Of a stretch of DNA of 64,000 nucleotides, positions 1-9,600 are shown one piece after another. The stretch comes from Chelonoidis abingdonii. Its lineage: Eukaryota > Chordata > Testudines > Testudinidae. The stretch is taken from assembly GCF_003597395.2 (NCBI RefSeq), contig NC_133771.1, forward strand, positions 128,390,117-128,454,116, written 5' to 3'. Each line of letters begins with the position of its first letter. Position 1 is the stretch's first letter. Under the pieces are notes generated by a model that worked only from the letters and a program-made list of their open reading frames with translations, was not told where the DNA came from and searched no databases. Both the position numbers and the translations under genes were made by a program.

Positions 1-1194
1 AACTCTGGATTACACCACTGGAGAATCAAGTACGTCAGAGCTCCATTCTGCCATGCCCCGGGTCTTCCGTGCCTCTAGAACACTCCCGGTCTGGCTGCTT
101 CCTCCTCCATACTGGAAGTGGGGGCTAGGGCTGGTGCAGGAGGCAGCTTTTTGCTGGTGGACAGGTCCTCTGTGCTGGCTCTCTTGTTTGTTTAATTTTG
201 GGTGTTGCACCATCTGAATCATCTCTCTGCACCTCCCCAAATCCTAAATCCCCAAATCCCAGTCTTGTGCATTGTGTGATCATAGTGAACAGAGGTAATT
301 GCATTTGAGGAGGAGAGAATTGTTTCACAGGCCCACCCAAACATGTTGAAGCCTGCACTGGCATCATTCTCTTAAAATAGGAGGCTGCCTATACATCCAG
401 GTTCGATCCCACTGGCCAATAACCCGTCTGTTGGTGTTGCACTGATACAGGATTCAACATTTGTTTTTTATTTCGCGGTCCAGAGGAGCCAACTTTGGAA
501 GCATCTTGAAACTCATGAGGTCTTCAGAAGGTGGGGGTTAGTTCCTCGTGAGCTATCCAATCAGTGTTTATTCTACTCCTACAGCTACTGACAGGCTATG
601 ACCCACATGAGGCAAGAAGGGAAAATTTTGGGATAGCAACCACAAATGCTCCCAATTTCAGGGTTCACTTGAGGGGGACACCATCTGGTTTCTACTGGAC
701 ACATACCACATGAGGCTGAGATTTCAGCTCTCTGTTTCTCTTCTGCTTCCATCACTATCCAGTACATAGAATTGGTGTATAACAAATACCTTCAACCCTT
801 TTCTTATCAAAGGCATTTTATGTTTGATTCATTTCATGGATTGTATTTCACTATTGGCCTCTACTATTAATTGGGATCCCCTTTTAAGCAATTTCTCTTA
901 ATATTCCAAAATTGACCCTCTGATATTACACCCCATATTCTTTATGGAAATATGCTTATAATATGGATGTGGATATAAATGAGATGGGTCTTGTTAAGGT
1001 ATTATTGGAAAGGTTATGATTTACTGAATGTGAGTATCCAATTTGTGTGCATGTATCATTTCTGTATCTAAAGTTAGGAATATTGACTATGTAACAATTA
1101 CAACTGTGTGTGTATTTGGGAGACATCAGCTTTGATGGGCCATTAGGAAGAAACAACAAGATTATGAAGATACTAATCTCTCTCCTTCCTAAGA
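1..1194. other. Intergenic, nothing recognised
   Basis: No coding frame with recognisable protein character and no repeat I can name. Short open frames here have ordinary non-coding composition. Confidence 0.5.
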
Positions 1195-2105
1195 GGTGTC
1201 CTGGGATGTAGCTGTGACACTACTAGGTCAGGTATCCCTGTCACCTGGTACTAAACACTATCTTGGACTTCTAGTAATTTTCCACTAAAAGGAGAGGGAG
1301 GTCAAGACTGGGAAACAAAAGATTCCCGCCTTATGTAAATCTTATTTAAGGCTGGGGAATAAGGCAAACAAGACTCTCCTCCATTGCCTTCCTGCCCAAG
1401 AAGAAAAACTGCTGAGACAAAAGAACTGAGTGGTGGGAAAGGCAAGGGCTGAGTCCGGACTAAGACAGGAGGCTAGTCAGTAAAGAGAAATAACTGGAAC
1501 TCTAAGCTACAGAAACTTTACAACTTGCCTAAAACAGCATTTAAGGTGAGAAATAATTTCTTGAAACCAGTCTCTTTAAGAGCATAAGCTTAGTGTGCAT
1601 GTTTTGTTTTATTTGCTTAGTAATCTGCCATGTTCTGTTTGCTGTCTCTTATAATCACTTAAAATCTGGCATTTATAGTTAATAAACTTGGTTATGTTTA
1701 TTATTAAACCAGTTTGTGCAATTTTTAACTGGTGGGAAGAGGGGCAAGAAGTTGAACATATCTCTCTCCCCGTTGAGGAAGAGGACAAACTTTTATGAGC
1801 TTGCACTGTGCACGTTTCTATACAGTGCAAGACAATATTATCTGGGGTTTACCTCTCCACAGGGAATGTGCACGTGAGTGCTGGGTGAATCTTCTCAGAC
1901 AGATTTGACTGCAGTCTGTGTTTGCAGCTAGGTATGGTCTTGCCTGAGTGTGTGCTGGAAAGGGGCTTGAGACACTGGCACTGCAACCCAGTGCAAGGGA
2001 AACCCAGTTTGGCAGGGCCGGAGGGCTGAGTGGGACTGCAGCACATCAGGTGGTATCCTGGATGCAGGGGAGGGTTTAGCCATCACAGACCTTGGTTTAT
2101 GTCCT
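1195..2105 (+). mobile_element. LTR-like interspersed repeat (possible old endogenous retroviral LTR)
   Basis: The block is richer in GC than its flanks, contains an AATAAA signal near 1680-1685 (in AATAAACTTGG) followed by a T-rich stretch, and then a GC-richer 3' part. The arrangement and wording resemble a turtle LTR-type repeat I remember. I could not find clean TG...CA ends or a target-site duplication, so both borders are approximate and the class is an inference. No gag, pol or env frame is present. It could instead be the untranslated end of another retroelement. Confidence 0.4.
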
Positions 2106-2604
2106 TTCAACATCCCTTCTTCCGTGTGCTAGACAATTCCTATTACTTCTAGAGTGCAACAATTATTTACAGTGAAAATCAACAAAATCCTGTATAATCC
2201 TCTACATATGAAGAATATACTCCCTACATTCTTTGATTGTATATAAGCATTTCACATTATTTAGGACTTAAAACAGAACAAGAGACATTATCCAAATATA
2301 GAAGGATATAGATCTGAATCACAAGGCAAACAAATGAGCAGCTTCTAAACTGAGGCGAAAGACAGATCGTCCATGATATATTTGATTTACAAGGAAAACA
2401 ATGTATAGTTTATAATTTAGGATGAAAACGTGTGGCTTGGATTTTTTTTGGGTAATGGCAGTTTGCCCTCTTTGACCTTCTGTCTTACACCAGTGATTGC
2501 TAGTTTGCTTCAATTGCAGCTTCCCCTTCTATTTCTTGATCCATTCACAATGTGCAATGGGTCACTTTGCATAGGAAAGCAGGGTGTCACCCTTGCTTGG
2601 TAAT
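2106..2604. other. AT-rich intergenic, nothing recognised
   Basis: AT-rich sequence with scattered short frames only. No repeat family or regulatory signal is recognised. Confidence 0.5.
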
Positions 2605-2607
2605 TTA

Positions 2608-2861
2608 GGCCATATCTATACTTCCACTTATGTTGGCAAAACTTATGTTGCTCGGAGTGTGAAAAAACATCCCCTTGAACAACGCAAGTTTTGCCAGCAT
2701 AACTGGTAACATGCACAGTGCTGTGTCAGCAGGAGAACTTGTTTAGGGTGGTTTTATTATGTTGATGGGAGAGCTTTCTCCTATTAGCATAGAGCAACTA
2801 CATGAGCGATCTTACAGTGACAGAGCTGTACTGCTGTAAGCTTGCTAGTGTAGGCATGGCC
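2608..2861. mobile_element. Short TIR element (MITE) with TTA duplication
   Basis: Ends are imperfect inverted repeats: GGCCATATCTATACT at the left, and a right end whose complement begins GGCCATGCCTACACT. A TTA triplet lies directly outside each end (2605-2607 and 2862-2864). The interior has no coding frame, so the element is non-autonomous. A three-base TWA duplication is typical of the PIF/Harbinger superfamily, which is my inferred class. It shares end design with the elements at 3250, 4730, 12592, 43301 and 59405. Confidence 0.7.
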
Positions 2862-3249
2862 TTAGTTCTTTTTAGGTAGGCTGGGAGGGAGAAAGCGATT
2901 TTATGCATATACACATTAGAAGAGAGATTCTTGCCTCAGTGATTAACAATACTCTCATTCAGCTGTCTTAGTTTCTGTTCTTGTGGAACGAAACTCTAAA
3001 CCCCTGCTGCTCTTTGGGCCTTAGACAAAGTGAACTATTTTCTTATTGTCTTTACTTCCTAGTTGGATCCTATTTTAGGATAAACAGAGGTGGATAATTT
3101 TTTTCAATTTTTGTGGCCTAGAAGGAATCAGTATTTATTAATCATTCAAGGAATATCTATTGTATTCATCCCTTACACTTTCATAGGAGACAGGACAGAG
3201 AATTGCATAGACAGAGAAGGGATTTTGGATTATTAAGGGAAAAGACTAA

Positions 3250-3528
3250 GGACATATCTACACTGCCCTGAGTTCAGACTACTGGGGTGGGAATAGCACT
3301 CCAAAGTGCTGCCCTCTAAGTCCCCCATGTGGACACTGCAAGCATGAACTAAAAGGTCCCTAGTTCATACTAATGTAGTTGTATGCAAGCAAGATACATT
3401 ACTATGAACTAAGGGTCTTCAAGTTTGTGTCCACAATGTCCGCACAGGAGAGTGATAGAGCAGCACTTTAGTGTGCACTGCTATTCACACACCCATAGCC
3501 TGAACTGTGGGGCAGTTCAGACATGCCC
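3250..3528. mobile_element. Short TIR element (MITE) with TAA duplication
   Basis: The left end reads GGACATATCTACACT and the right end is an imperfect complement (AGTTCAGACATGCCC). TAA lies immediately outside both ends (3247-3249 and 3529-3531). The interior differs from the element at 2608 but the end design and triplet target are the same, suggesting mobilisation by the same kind of transposase. Non-coding. Confidence 0.7.
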
Positions 3529-3531
3529 TAA

Positions 3532-4726
3532 GAGAGAAAAGGCCAAGAATAACAGGGGCAGGGTGTTTTTGTGAAGCAGTGTTCCACTGGGAGGTCTGCA
3601 TTCTGGAATGTGGATTGGCCAGAGACCTTTAAAACTTCCCAGCTAGTCTGTGTCTAATAGAGAAGCAATACAAGAATACAACACGTTGCAAGCTTTCAAC
3701 TGTTTGTATTAGGAAGATCAAACTTACTACAGTTTCATGATAAATTGATGTTCAGTTACAATGATCTTTAATACCTTGAATTATTAACCTTGAACTCTAA
3801 ATGCCAAGATCACAAACTATGTAGTGTTCATGTGTGACACATTTCTGAGCTCATGCCTGCTTTCATAACAGTATATAAATACCACGGGTAGTACAGAGGA
3901 ATCAGATTCCGTGAATACTGTTGAAGATATATTGATAAAAGGCTAGTACTAGGCTGCAAATAGCTATGACCTATTCAGTTTTCTCTAGGCAATTGGCCGA
4001 AAATAAAATATGATTCTTTCCACTTCTATAAAATTGTTGATTTATATAAACTAAATTGTACATCCCTGGTAGATAAATTGCAAAACTTAAAAAATGAAAC
4101 ATGTTACTTCTTTCTCGGTAGAAATAATGTGCTAAATATGAATATGTTGCCATGTTTTATTTCTCTTCCAAGTCATTCACTGTAATTTGTTTAGCTCTTT
4201 TTTTCCACCAGCTCCCAGTGTTTGTGTCCTTTTCCTCTCTTTGGAGTCATAAATAACCACGGTTGATCAGAATGAAACTGGATATCCTCATATCTAAAAG
4301 GTGGCATTATGTTACTGAACTTTTGTGGCTATTATTGGGCAAGCAGGCTTCACTGTATGGTAGGTATAATTTACAATCTACAAAATAAAGCCAGCTGGCT
4401 AAAAGCTCATCGAAAAATACGATAGGTTGGTATTAAGTTTTAAAAGGTGCTATAGCTTCCCATAGACACTGAAACAATTTTTAAAACCCACTTCATTATG
4501 GTCAGTCATTTTTCAAGAAATAGAATGCAGGCTGTGGTAATATCATAGATGATCTTTTGGAATCAAATTATTTTACATCCTTCCAACAGCTCAAGACCCA
4601 GTTTTCTTTTCCTAAATCAAGTTTTTATAAATACCTGTGTTGTGGTATTCAGACAGAGCTATGAATAAATACATCATGCTTAACTAGAGAGATTGGATGT
4701 TTTGTGCTAAATGTACTTGATGTAAC
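3532..4726. other. AT-rich intergenic, nothing recognised
   Basis: AT-rich, with a 60-codon open frame on the minus strand near 3971-4153 that has no recognisable protein features. No repeat is identified. Confidence 0.5.
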
Positions 4727-4729
4727 TAA

Positions 4730-4971
4730 GGCCATGACTGCACTATAGACATATATCCATATAACTATATCACTTAGGGGTGTGAAAAATCCACACCCCT
4801 GAGCGACATAGTTATACCAGCCTAATCGCTGTTGTAGACAGTGTGGTAGAGGTGGATTAACTACACTAATAGGAGAACTTGTCCCGTTGGTGTAGAAATG
4901 TTAAGTGCTACAGTGTACAGCTGCCTCAGTGCAGCTGTGCCTGATGCAGCGTTGGAAGTGTAGACCTGTCA
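4730..4971. mobile_element. Short TIR element, sister copy of 43301-43555
   Basis: Starts GGCCATGACTGCACT after TAA (4727-4729) and ends in AGTGTAGACCTGTCA before TTA (4972-4974). The inner left part matches the element at 43301 in the same orientation, including an inverted stretch around AATCCACACCCCTGAG. Non-coding; the PIF/Harbinger class is inferred from the triplet target. The ends are more eroded than those of the other members. Confidence 0.65.
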
Positions 4972-4974
4972 TTA

Positions 4975-5324
4975 GGTACTAATCCTGAAAAGACATACAT
5001 GTGTGAATAACTTCATTCACATAGTAAATTGTTGTTATAACTCACCCTTGCACAGACTCAGTTACTCTCCCCAGTAAGTAGGGTGGGTGGAGTCAGGGAA
5101 GAGGTAAGTGGATGAGTAGTCCCACTTACTCCTTGTGTGTGATTTGGGTACACACATAACAATGTAAGGGGAGTTTTAACTCCTTTTACTCCTTTGCATG
5201 GTTATATTGGCTGAGTAACAATCTAGCCATATATTATGGAATTGTGTCAAGCCATTAAATACCTGAGGAAATAAAACTATGAATAGTGAATAAGTAATTG
5301 GCTTTATTTTCCTAACTTAGAAAG
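4975..5324. other. Intergenic, nothing recognised
   Basis: No gene or repeat recognised between the TIR element and the PLE locus. Confidence 0.5.
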
Positions 5325-5432
5325 TGTCAGAGTGAAAAGAGACAAGGCAGGTGAGGTAATATCTTTTATTAGATCAACTTCTGTTCAAGGTAACATCCCT
5401 GTAGTAATAGAACAAAAAAGGGGGTTAGTTAG
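5325..5432 (-). mobile_element. Penelope-like element 3' tail, shortened
   Basis: On the minus strand, just after the stop codon of the PLE reading frame, the sequence runs into a tail containing AACAGAAGTTG, AATAAAAGATATTACC and CTTGTC, the 3' tail I associate with this PLE family. The segment expected between the stop codon and AACAGAAGTTG, which carries a hammerhead-like core in related copies, is absent, so the tail has an internal deletion. The 3' border near 5325 is approximate. Confidence 0.65.
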
Positions 5433-6103
5433 TTACAGATTGTTGTAATAAGCCGTAAATCTAGTCTCTTCATGAAGATCATGATTTTTAGTGTCTAGCA
5501 AAGTTACGAATTTAACATCCCAGGCTCCTATTTTGAAAGTGTTGTACAGGTTTCCTTTGAGGATGAGGACAGAGAGGTCACATACAGAGTGATCACTTTA
5601 TGAAAAGTATTCACCCATAGATGATGTGGTGTTTTTGTCATTTATCATTTTCCTGTGTGAGTTCATTCAACAGAATAGTGATTATCTGGTTTCACCCACA
5701 TAGTGGTTATTGAGGTAGTTAGTGAACCACATGTTCTGATAGGCATGTTTAGTACTATGGATCTTGAAAGGTGTATTGATAATTGTAGCAGTGGAGATAT
5801 GTCTGCAAGTTCTGCATCTGTTCTGGCAGGGTCTGGCACTGTTTTGAGTTGGTGTGTCTTGGTCTGTGGGGAGCTTGCTTCTGATGATGAACTTGGAGAG
5901 GTTGTGGTGTTTGAAGGCTAGAAGATGAGGTTCAGGAAATATTTCTTTCTGTATGGAGTCCCAGTCAAGTATGTATTGTAGCTTGATGATACCCCTTATG
6001 GGTTCCAGCGTGGGGTGATAGGTGTCAACTAGGGGTATGTAATTGGAGGGGGCTTAGCCTCTGTATAGAAGCAGATTCTCTGGGGGTATTTGGGTGGCTG
6101 GTT
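5433..6103 (-). pseudogene. Penelope-like retroelement ORF relic: linker and GIY-YIG endonuclease
   Basis: Read on the minus strand, one frame runs about 220 codons to a TAA at 5433-5435, interrupted by four in-frame stops, so it is a dead copy. Features in order: a segment with TYHPTLEPIRGIIK and ILDWDSIQKEIFPEP, a CX3CX2C cluster (PCQNRCRTC), then YVGETR followed by MNSHR, then VKFVTLLDT near the end. The order cysteine cluster, Y(V/I)G, downstream arginine/histidine fits the GIY-YIG endonuclease domain that follows the reverse transcriptase in PLEs. That domain nicks target DNA in the family. The RT itself is missing: near 6103 the frame runs into an inverted copy of the PLE tail. There is no start codon of its own. 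The family call is mine from motif order, unchecked by search. Confidence 0.75.
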
Positions 6104-6152
6104 CCATGAAGAACTCTGTGTAGCTTAAAAGTTTATCTCCCTCACCAACAGA
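6103..6152 (+). mobile_element. PLE tail fragment in inverted orientation, left half
   Basis: Plus-strand sequence with ATGAAGA, CTCTGTGTAGCT, TAAAAG and CTCACCAACAGA follows the PLE tail in the orientation opposite to the adjoining pseudogene. It corresponds to the hammerhead-like part of this PLE family, with core bases changed (CTGAAGA has become ATGAAGA, and the GAAA has lost its G). The tail resumes at 6785 after an insertion. Confidence 0.6.
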
Positions 6153-6784
6153 AAGGGCCATCCCTAGGTTGGTGCGGGGCCTGGGACACATCAGCCTCCC
6201 CACTAGTCTCCTCGCCATCCATCCAGTGCACCCACCCACCCAGCTGCTGCTCGCCTCCTCACACACACACACCCCTGCCTACCTGCCGCTCTCCTCCTCG
6301 CTGTCTGTCCATCTGCCTGCCACTCGCCTCCCCTCTAGTCTCCTCACTGTCCACCCAGCATGCCCCCCTTGTCTGCCTGACTACTGCTCTCCTTCTCACT
6401 GTCTGCCCACCCACCTGCCTCCTCACCCCCTCTCGCTTGCCTGCCGCTTGCATCCTCACTTGCCTGTCCACTGCTCGCCTCCCAGCTTGTCTCCTCATCA
6501 TCTGTCCAGCGTGCTGACCCCGCCATCTGCCCGACCACCACTCTCCTCCTCCTCCTCCTCGTCCGCCCGCCTGCCTCCTGACACCCCTCCCTCCTGCCTG
6601 CCTGCCACTTGCCTCCCCATTTGCCTCCTTGCCCCACTCGCCTGCCTGCCTCACCTCACCATCCACCTCCTCACTTGAATATCATGACAAACGGCATCCT
6701 GATCGCACATCATTTAAGACAAGGGGACAAAGGGTGGGACCCTGGGCAGTTGCCCCAATTCACCCTACCCAAGGGACAGCTCTG
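6153..6784. mobile_element. hAT-like non-autonomous element inserted in the PLE tail
   Basis: The left end (AAGGGCCATCCCTAGG) and the complement of the right end (CAGAGCTGTCCCTTGG) match at about 12 of 16 positions. The flanking octamers are CCAACAGA (6145-6152) and TCAACAGA (6785-6792), 7 of 8 identical, as expected for an 8-bp hAT target-site duplication. Removing the 632-bp element and one octamer joins the two halves of a PLE tail, independent support for the borders. The interior is largely a C/T-rich minisatellite with no transposase. Open frames of up to 169 codons here come from the repeat and are not genes. Confidence 0.65.
6200..6665 (+). repeat. C/T-rich minisatellite inside the hAT-like element
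   Basis: The plus strand is strongly pyrimidine-rich, built of CTGCC, CTCC and CACC words. A longer unit recurs: CTAGTCTCCTC at 6203, CTAGTCTCCTC at 6335 and CTTGTCTCCTC at 6486, each followed by a GTCCA/ATCCAG-like stretch and a CCC run, giving spacings of 132 and 151 bases. A trinucleotide CTC run lies near 6541-6560. The asymmetric composition explains the long frames on both strands. Confidence 0.75.
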
Positions 6785-6838
6785 TCAACAGAAGTTGGAC
6801 TCCTACCTTCTCTCTCCGATATCCTGGGAGCAACAATG
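6785..6838 (+). mobile_element. PLE tail fragment, right half
   Basis: Continues the plus-strand PLE tail begun at 6103: CAACAGAAGTTGG, then CTCTCTCCGATATCCTGGGA and CAACA. The stretch with AATAAAAGATATTACC expected between them is missing, so this copy has an internal deletion. Similarity stops near 6838. Confidence 0.55.
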
Positions 6839-6899
6839 AATATCAGAGTGAAAAGTAATTTAGGTTTTGTTTTAATTATTCAGTTTTAGTAATCTACAC

Positions 6900-6998
6900 T
6901 TCTTTTGAGAGAAAGAAGGTGGATGTGGTAATACCTGTTATTGGACCAACTTCTGTTGAATAAAGAGACATTTTGAGCTCTACAAAACTCTTCTTTTC
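6900..6998 (-). mobile_element. PLE tail fragment, minus orientation
   Basis: Contains GGTAATACCTGTTATTGG and ACCAACTTCTGTTG, the complement of the PLE tail, then GAGCTCTACAAAACTCTTC, the complement of its hammerhead-like segment in degraded form. It meets an oppositely oriented tail at about 7000. Confidence 0.6.
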
Positions 6999-7095
6999 AT
7001 GTGAAGTTGCTCCAGTAAAAGATATTATCGCATCTATCTTTTCAGTCTCATATCCTGGTACCAACATGGCTTCAACATTGCAAACAATTATTTCT
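6999..7095 (+). mobile_element. PLE tail fragment, plus orientation
   Basis: GAAGTTGCTCCAGTAAAAG, GATATTATCGCATC and TCATATCCTGGTACCAACAT follow the PLE tail in the plus direction, immediately after the minus-oriented copy. Together they form an inverted pair with a centre near 6998. An open frame on the minus strand here is a by-product. Confidence 0.6.
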
Positions 7096-7115
7096 AGCAC
7101 ATCTAAGGAACTCAC

Positions 7116-8480
7116 ATTTTAAAAAATATGTTTGTCCTAGAATAACCTTGTAAGAATATTTTACTTTGATTTCACAAAATTATGTCTTTTTTCTCCTAAC
7201 CCGCTCAGTGCCCCAAAGTTATACTTTCCATATATTTTGGAGATTCATGTTAATTTTGCTCTGCAAACTGAAATAGAACAAGTTATATAATTAGTTCCAG
7301 GTATAGGTATCATCAGTAACTAAGTATTTTATAAAGAATTCAGATGGAAGCTGAGGTATTTTAGTTAGACTTGTATTAAATAGATGGCCATTGAAATGTT
7401 ACCATTGAATTCAGTGAGAGCAGGATCAGTTCTAGACAGTAGCCAAGGGCCCTAAAAAGAATTATATATTTTTGGGACAATATGGGCTCAGTTCTGCCCT
7501 GACTAACATTTTGACTTCAGTCAGATGTACAAGGGGGACAAATCCTTCTCACTTTAGGCACCACAACTAATTCCACTGACTTCAGTTGGACTTCTGCTGG
7601 GAGTAAAATGCTCTAGGTTTGGCCCAGGGAGGAAATCAGTGTAGTATTTGTCTATGCATAGTCACATAAACAAGCCAATTGACGTATAGTGAACATTGAC
7701 ATAGCGCAAATAAAAGAGATGGCCATTCATCAGGACAGTGCTGTAGCATTCATTGTCATTATGGGCTTAGTTTAACAGCTAAAGAAATTCACTTTGCCTC
7801 AGGTTTTTGTTGATGTTTTATTCTCTTTCAGTTGATTAGTTCCACAACTAACTTGCATTACATTTCTAAAGCCCCTAAAGGAGAAGTTAATTCAGTTCCT
7901 TTTTCTGTAGTGCAGTAATAGCAATCCCAGGTATTGTTAACAAGCATTGGTATAACAATGTGATCAAAAAGTGCTACAAGCAGTGTGTACCATAAAATGG
8001 CCAGATTTAGTATCTTTCTAAGACTAATTGTTTTAAAAACAGGCTGGAGACATACTTGTCCATTACTTAGTGCATGCAAGAGCAGCTTCTAGATAACAGA
8101 AGTTACTGCATAGGATTTGGTAAAAATACCTTTTTCATTAAATGGTATGACTCATTGCATCATTTAGCCAGTTAGATCCTTCTGACTTGAATATTCCATG
8201 TTCTTTTATCTTGCCTTAATTGGCAGCATGCAGTCTGAACATGAAGGACTAAATCTGAGCTATTAGTTTCACCAAAGTCAATGGGATTATTTGTATCAGC
8301 AAAGTGAGCTGGATATTACCCACCATGTATTTGTGCAGACACTGAGACAACTATTGATTGTATAACTTCTCAGTGTAGACCTTTTTCTCCCTTCATTTTA
8401 TTTAATATTTTCAGTTACAGTCATCAATAAAATCTTACCAATTAATGACAAATAGTAAAGACAATTGGCCAAATCCTAGC
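7116..8480. other. Intergenic with faint palindromic-repeat traces
   Basis: Mostly unique-looking AT-rich sequence. The stretch about 7490-7640 has GACTTCAGT words in both senses and ends in GGCCCA, and 8240-8320 has AAGTCAATGGGA; both look like eroded relatives of the palindromic repeats described at 8481 and 44536. No coding evidence. Confidence 0.4.
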
Positions 8481-8536
8481 TGGTGTAAATAAGTGTAGCT
8501 CCATTAAAGTCAATGGAGCTGGGCTGATTTACACCA
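8481..8536. repeat. 56-bp near-perfect palindrome with GTCAATGG centre
   Basis: TGGTGTAAAT at the left pairs with ATTTACACCA at the right, and AGCTCCATT pairs with AATGGAGCT around a short AAGTC loop. It is likely a relic of an amniote interspersed palindromic repeat; the pairing is direct, the family identity inferred. It could form a hairpin as single strand or RNA. Confidence 0.8.
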
Positions 8537-9484
8537 GGCAAGGTTCTGGCCTAATATTGGACAGAAAATAATAATTGTAAAGAAAAAAATTGCTATTTGT
8601 CAAATAAAAGTCTTCAGGTCACTTTGTAACCTGTATCAGAAAAAAACAGTTACTTAAGTACTGGTAAAAATAGTAAGAAAAATACATTACAATGTAAGAA
8701 AGCTATAATATGCATTCATGTTAATATACATGGAACTACTATATAGCATGTCAGAATGTGTTACTGAAAATCTGAAAGGATACACTCTGTCACAGTATTG
8801 TCCTCTTAACCATCTAGACTTCTCTTATTCTTCTCTTCATGCATATTGTTCATAGATGGCTGTCATGGGGCATGCTTGTGCTGTAGCACTCCCTGTTGAC
8901 CTAGTGTGGTACTGCAAGATTTCCCTGCCTCAGTTTCCCATCTAACATGTCTCTTTAAAAACTCCAAACAGCCCAAAGGGTATAAGACAAAATTCCCCTG
9001 CTGGGTTTCTAGTTTATCAAATCCTAAATAAACTTGAAATAAAGACTTCCCCCCTTACTGCTCCACTAAGTATTTATAGAGTAGAATAGCTTCAACAGAC
9101 AAATCAGGGAGACCTGCCCCCTAATACAATAGCCTGGTGTTCAGGGTTCTCGCCTGGAATACCAAATTCAAGGACCTACTCCAAATCAGACAGAGCAGTT
9201 ATTTGAAAACACATCTCCTGGGCTACTGGCTATAAAGGGGTCTCTCTCTGTCTCTCTGTTTTTTCATGAGAAAGGACTGATCTGGCTTACACACCTAATT
9301 CCAGGAGAGGGTGAATCCCAAGCAGAAATAGGCACCTCTCTCCAGTTCAGTGTTAGGTACCTAATTACCTTTGAGGGGCAGGACCTAGGCCCTGCTCCTC
9401 TCCTGTCCTCAGCATTTCTTGCTGGCTTAGGAAGATCCCTGCTCAGCTTGTTGGATTCTGACAGTCCTTTTGTGGATATAGCCT
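8537..9484. other. Intergenic; possible LTR-type relic about 8870-9130
   Basis: A GC-richer part around 8870-9060 contains CTGCCTCAGTTTCCC and two AATAAA words near 9026-9044, which hints at a retroelement LTR, but I see no ends. About 9140-9480 also looks repeat-like without an assignable class. No gene is supported. Confidence 0.3.
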
Positions 9485-9600
9485 TAAGGGACTTGGCCAA
9501 GGTCATAAAGGCATTCTTTGGTGAAGCTGTGACTTAAAAACATATATCCCAAATCAAGAGCTGGAACCCTAACCACTGGGAGACCCTTCCTCTCTAATCA
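9485..9600 (-). repeat. MIR-like SINE fragment
   Basis: Contains CTTGGCCAAGGTCATAAAGG, then GAGCTGGAACCCTAACCACT, the complement of the conserved middle and left part of MIR (the CAAGTTACTTAACC and box-B-derived parts read on the other strand). Ends are eroded. Confidence 0.55.

Noticed and set aside
1195..2105. Complete endogenous retrovirus
   Set aside because: Only LTR-like character is visible. No matching second LTR and no gag, pol or env remnant was found, so only a tentative LTR-like repeat is reported.
5703..5921. 72-codon plus-strand frame as a gene
   Set aside because: It is the antisense of the PLE endonuclease relic, whose minus-strand frame carries the cysteine cluster and YVGET motif.
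6169..6678. 169-codon plus-strand frame and overlapping 135- and 97-codon minus-strand frames
   Set aside because: They lie on a C/T-rich minisatellite. The translation is low-complexity proline, leucine and serine on one strand and glycine and arginine on the other, as expected from composition.
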